A stretch of DNA of 64,000 nucleotides from Certhia americana. Its lineage: Eukaryota; Chordata; Aves; Passeriformes; Certhiidae. A program made the translations under genes and the position numbers. The stretch is taken from assembly GCA_018697195.1 (NCBI GenBank), contig CM031864.1, positions 13,574,809-13,638,808 on the forward strand, written 5' to 3'. The notes beneath the pieces are model-generated. The model saw only the letters and a program-made list of their open reading frames with translations, did not search any database and was not told the DNA's origin. Below, in pieces: positions 61,832 to 64,000 of the stretch. Numbering within the stretch: position 1 is the stretch's first letter; the number at the start of each line of letters is the position of its first letter.

Positions 61832-64000
61832 CATGTGTTCTAGTACAACCATTCTAGGAATTTGTTCTGCAAGTTGAAACCAGATTGTAGTTTTATACCA
61901 GCATATATACATGATTTTTTTAGATAATGTCTATCTCTCAGCAATAAAGCAAGCAGGCCCATTTTTAACAGTAGATCAAGAAGTACTTGTACCTTTGAAA
62001 ATTTAATTACAGTACATAAGGACTTGTGATAGGTCTAGGCATGGTGCTACATGGCTTCTAAGACAGTTGTATGAATTAATTTTTTCTTTTTCTATTGAAA
62101 AAGTAATGTGAAAGAATCTTTTACTGCCTTTCATTTAAAATTAGAGTTTTAAATGATGTGTCTGTCATTTGAATATGCTAATTATGCTATATTATTTTAC
62201 AGACCATTAGACATGCCTATAAAAACGTGTCTTAAGTTCTAAGTCTTTTGATTAGCTTGTTGACTCTGTATTCTCCAGTACTTGCTTAAGACTGGTAATT
62301 AGCATTCAAAGAGGTAGCAGAATGCACCTGCCACTCTGACCACTGGTGACCTTCACTATGAATTAACTGAAAAATCCATGTCAGGCACTTAATTGAATGA
62401 AGTTGTGAACTTGTAAATGGTAATGGTTATGATTAGTGTATAACATGCCATAACAGTAATGATGTAATCTTGATCTCAAGAGACTTAGGGTTGAAGTCTT
62501 GGGGGGTTTGTATGGCAAATTAAAGAGGGGGTAAATGACAAGAGGGAAGCTTGAAAGGGGGAGAGAGGGAAAGGAGTGTCTCTTCTCTTCTTTCCAAAGA
62601 CTCTGAAGATAAAAATATTTGATTGGATTTGAGAGGTTGGTGAACTTTTTATTCCCATCAGAGTGCTTCATCTGTCTTTAAGGTAGAAAGAACTGTCAGC
62701 AGCCCTTTTGTCTAGTCATGGAGAGGTATCTGTCACTTGTGGCTGAATGTGAGGAGTTGCATTAAAATGACTGGATTTTGTTGTTGTTTCAGGGAGCCAG
62801 AGAACATCCATGGCTCACTGGTGCACATGCTGTGCATAGTATGTACATGTGGACTGGCTTATATGCTCCTTTTTTGTTGAATACTTTCATAGCCATTACA
62901 GTAACAAGATTAGTGATGCAAAGCAGCTCACGCTTTCTTTAGACTTTACATTTCTGTATGCTAGTGACAAATATGACCTGAGCAGCCAGAAAAAGACATT
63001 TGGTAAGGATGATGTGGGTACATCTAAGCACACCCTGCATGTGAGGAGGAAGAGCTTTTGTAAACTGGATGGATCCTGCTGGGCTTTTAGCTTTGGAGCC
63101 CTTTTGTGAAATTTGCTTCTAACTCCATGTCCTGTTTATATGCTTGTTAGAATATGACATCTTGCAAATATATTCTACAAGGCATGTTGCTGAACCAATA
63201 AATGAGAGAAATGAAGCCTTTCATGGCTGTTGTATCAAGCCAGTAACCAGCTTGCTCATGAGCTGAAATGGAGCATATATCCAGAAATGCAAGGGAAAGC
63301 TTCGCAAAGGGCTGCCAGTCTAGTTTAAGCATAACACTCTCAATTTAGCAAGAATTGTACTATTGAATCACAAAGAGTGTATTTCAGAAATCTGCATATT
63401 TATACTGAGATTAATTATGTAAATTATATTTAATATGAACGAATTAGGGGAACCAAATTTAACTAGAGTTTAGGAAGAGTAATGGAATAATAATCTAGCT
63501 ATTAAAGCTGGTCAAAGATCTGCATCACAGGAGTTATATTAACCTTGCTAGTAATTTAGTGTGTCATAATGGAGTTAGGCTTTCCCTTGTCAGTAAATTT
63601 GTGACCTGGCTATAATAAAACTCAGATTCTGCCAAATCAGAGTAAGACATAAACATATGTCTTCTTTGTGTAGTCCACATGAGAGCTCCATTGGGGTTGT
63701 GCTAATGCATACAAGTACATGTGCTGAGTAACATGACCAGTATCTGTACCTGTATGCTTACACAAAAACAGAAATTAAGTCCTTCTCATGCATTATAGGA
63801 GCACAGATAGGCTGCATTATTTTTACTCATTATCACTAGAGTGAGGATGGAAAGACACCTCTCGGGGAATGTTACTTGGAGCGCTTTACTTTTTCTTTAA
63901 GAATCTGCCTTCTACATGTATCATATCATCATTTATATGATTCTGAATACAATCTTTACAATTTACCTCTAATCTAGCATGCACTAAATGTTTTACTTTT

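Larger units (their letters stand above)
57141..64000. other. Unique non-coding DNA
   Basis: No supported gene over nearly 7 kb. The plus frame 57841-58167 (108 codons), the minus frame 59518-59841 (107) and the minus frame 59860-60201 (113) match no family I know. The two minus frames face open frames on plus. An acceptor-like TTCTTTCAG (to 59378) and a strong AAAG-GTAAGT donor (59641/59642) bracket 263 bases with stops in all plus frames. A purine-rich patch with several G-runs lies at 62500-62570. Confidence 0.58.

Noticed and set aside
62500..62570. G-rich patch as a quadruplex
   Set aside because: G-runs are separated by loops mostly of 5 to 20 bases, so the motif is weak. It is better described as purine-rich sequence.
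1..64000. CRISPR array, phage, operon or toxin-type system
   Set aside because: The sequence has vertebrate non-coding character. There are no spaced direct repeats, no gene clusters and no ribosome-binding-site-led frames.

Overview
The window looks like 64 kb of vertebrate, most probably avian, non-coding DNA: a gene desert or part of a very large intron. It is AT-rich, with several GC-richer islets. It contains microsatellites, homopolymer and polypyrimidine tracts, A/C-rich and G/T-rich strings, and a 10-N assembly gap inside a (GT)n repeat. I see no bacterial-style gene density, no operons and no mammalian L1 or Alu-type repeats. A bird (perhaps a songbird) is an inference from low repeat density, typical bird-like low-complexity strings and decayed amniote-wide repeat relics. 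No species can be named.

No protein-coding gene can be supported. The longest open frames (about 100 to 150 codons) match no protein family I recognise, overlap open frames on the opposite strand, often lack an ATG, or are opened by repeats. The longest one (46.2-46.7 kb, minus strand, 151 codons) runs through a GC-rich minisatellite. No tRNA, rRNA, CRISPR array, CpG island or intact mobile element was found.

Layout. 1-12.6 kb is unique AT-rich DNA with an (AATAAC)n microsatellite at 4.6 kb. 12.7-15.2 kb holds two or three decayed MIR-type SINE relics, a possible conserved non-coding block near 13.0-13.3 kb, and the (GT)n repeat with the gap at 15.5 kb. 15.6-24.4 kb is unique sequence with a GC-richer islet at 17.9 kb. 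24.5 kb has an uninterrupted (TA)32. 27.8-29.8 kb has two possible relics of ancient palindromic non-autonomous DNA transposons. 33.7 kb has a G-rich, possible quadruplex-forming stretch. 40-43.1 kb has one weak and one clear MIR relic. 46.3-46.5 kb is the 40-bp GC-rich minisatellite. 50.9-53.5 kb has a (TATG)-type repeat, a poly-T tract and a polypyrimidine tract ending in CAG. 56.7-57.1 kb has two MIR relics in opposite orientation. 57.7 kb has a dense cluster of ATTA homeodomain-core motifs. 58.7 kb has a 62-nt pure pyrimidine tract.

There are no genes here to work together. What is left for biology is possible long-range regulatory sequence (ATTA-rich blocks, old repeats that have survived) and structure-forming simple repeats. 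I did not find an undescribed multi-gene system. The repeat family names rest on remembered consensus features, not on a database search.
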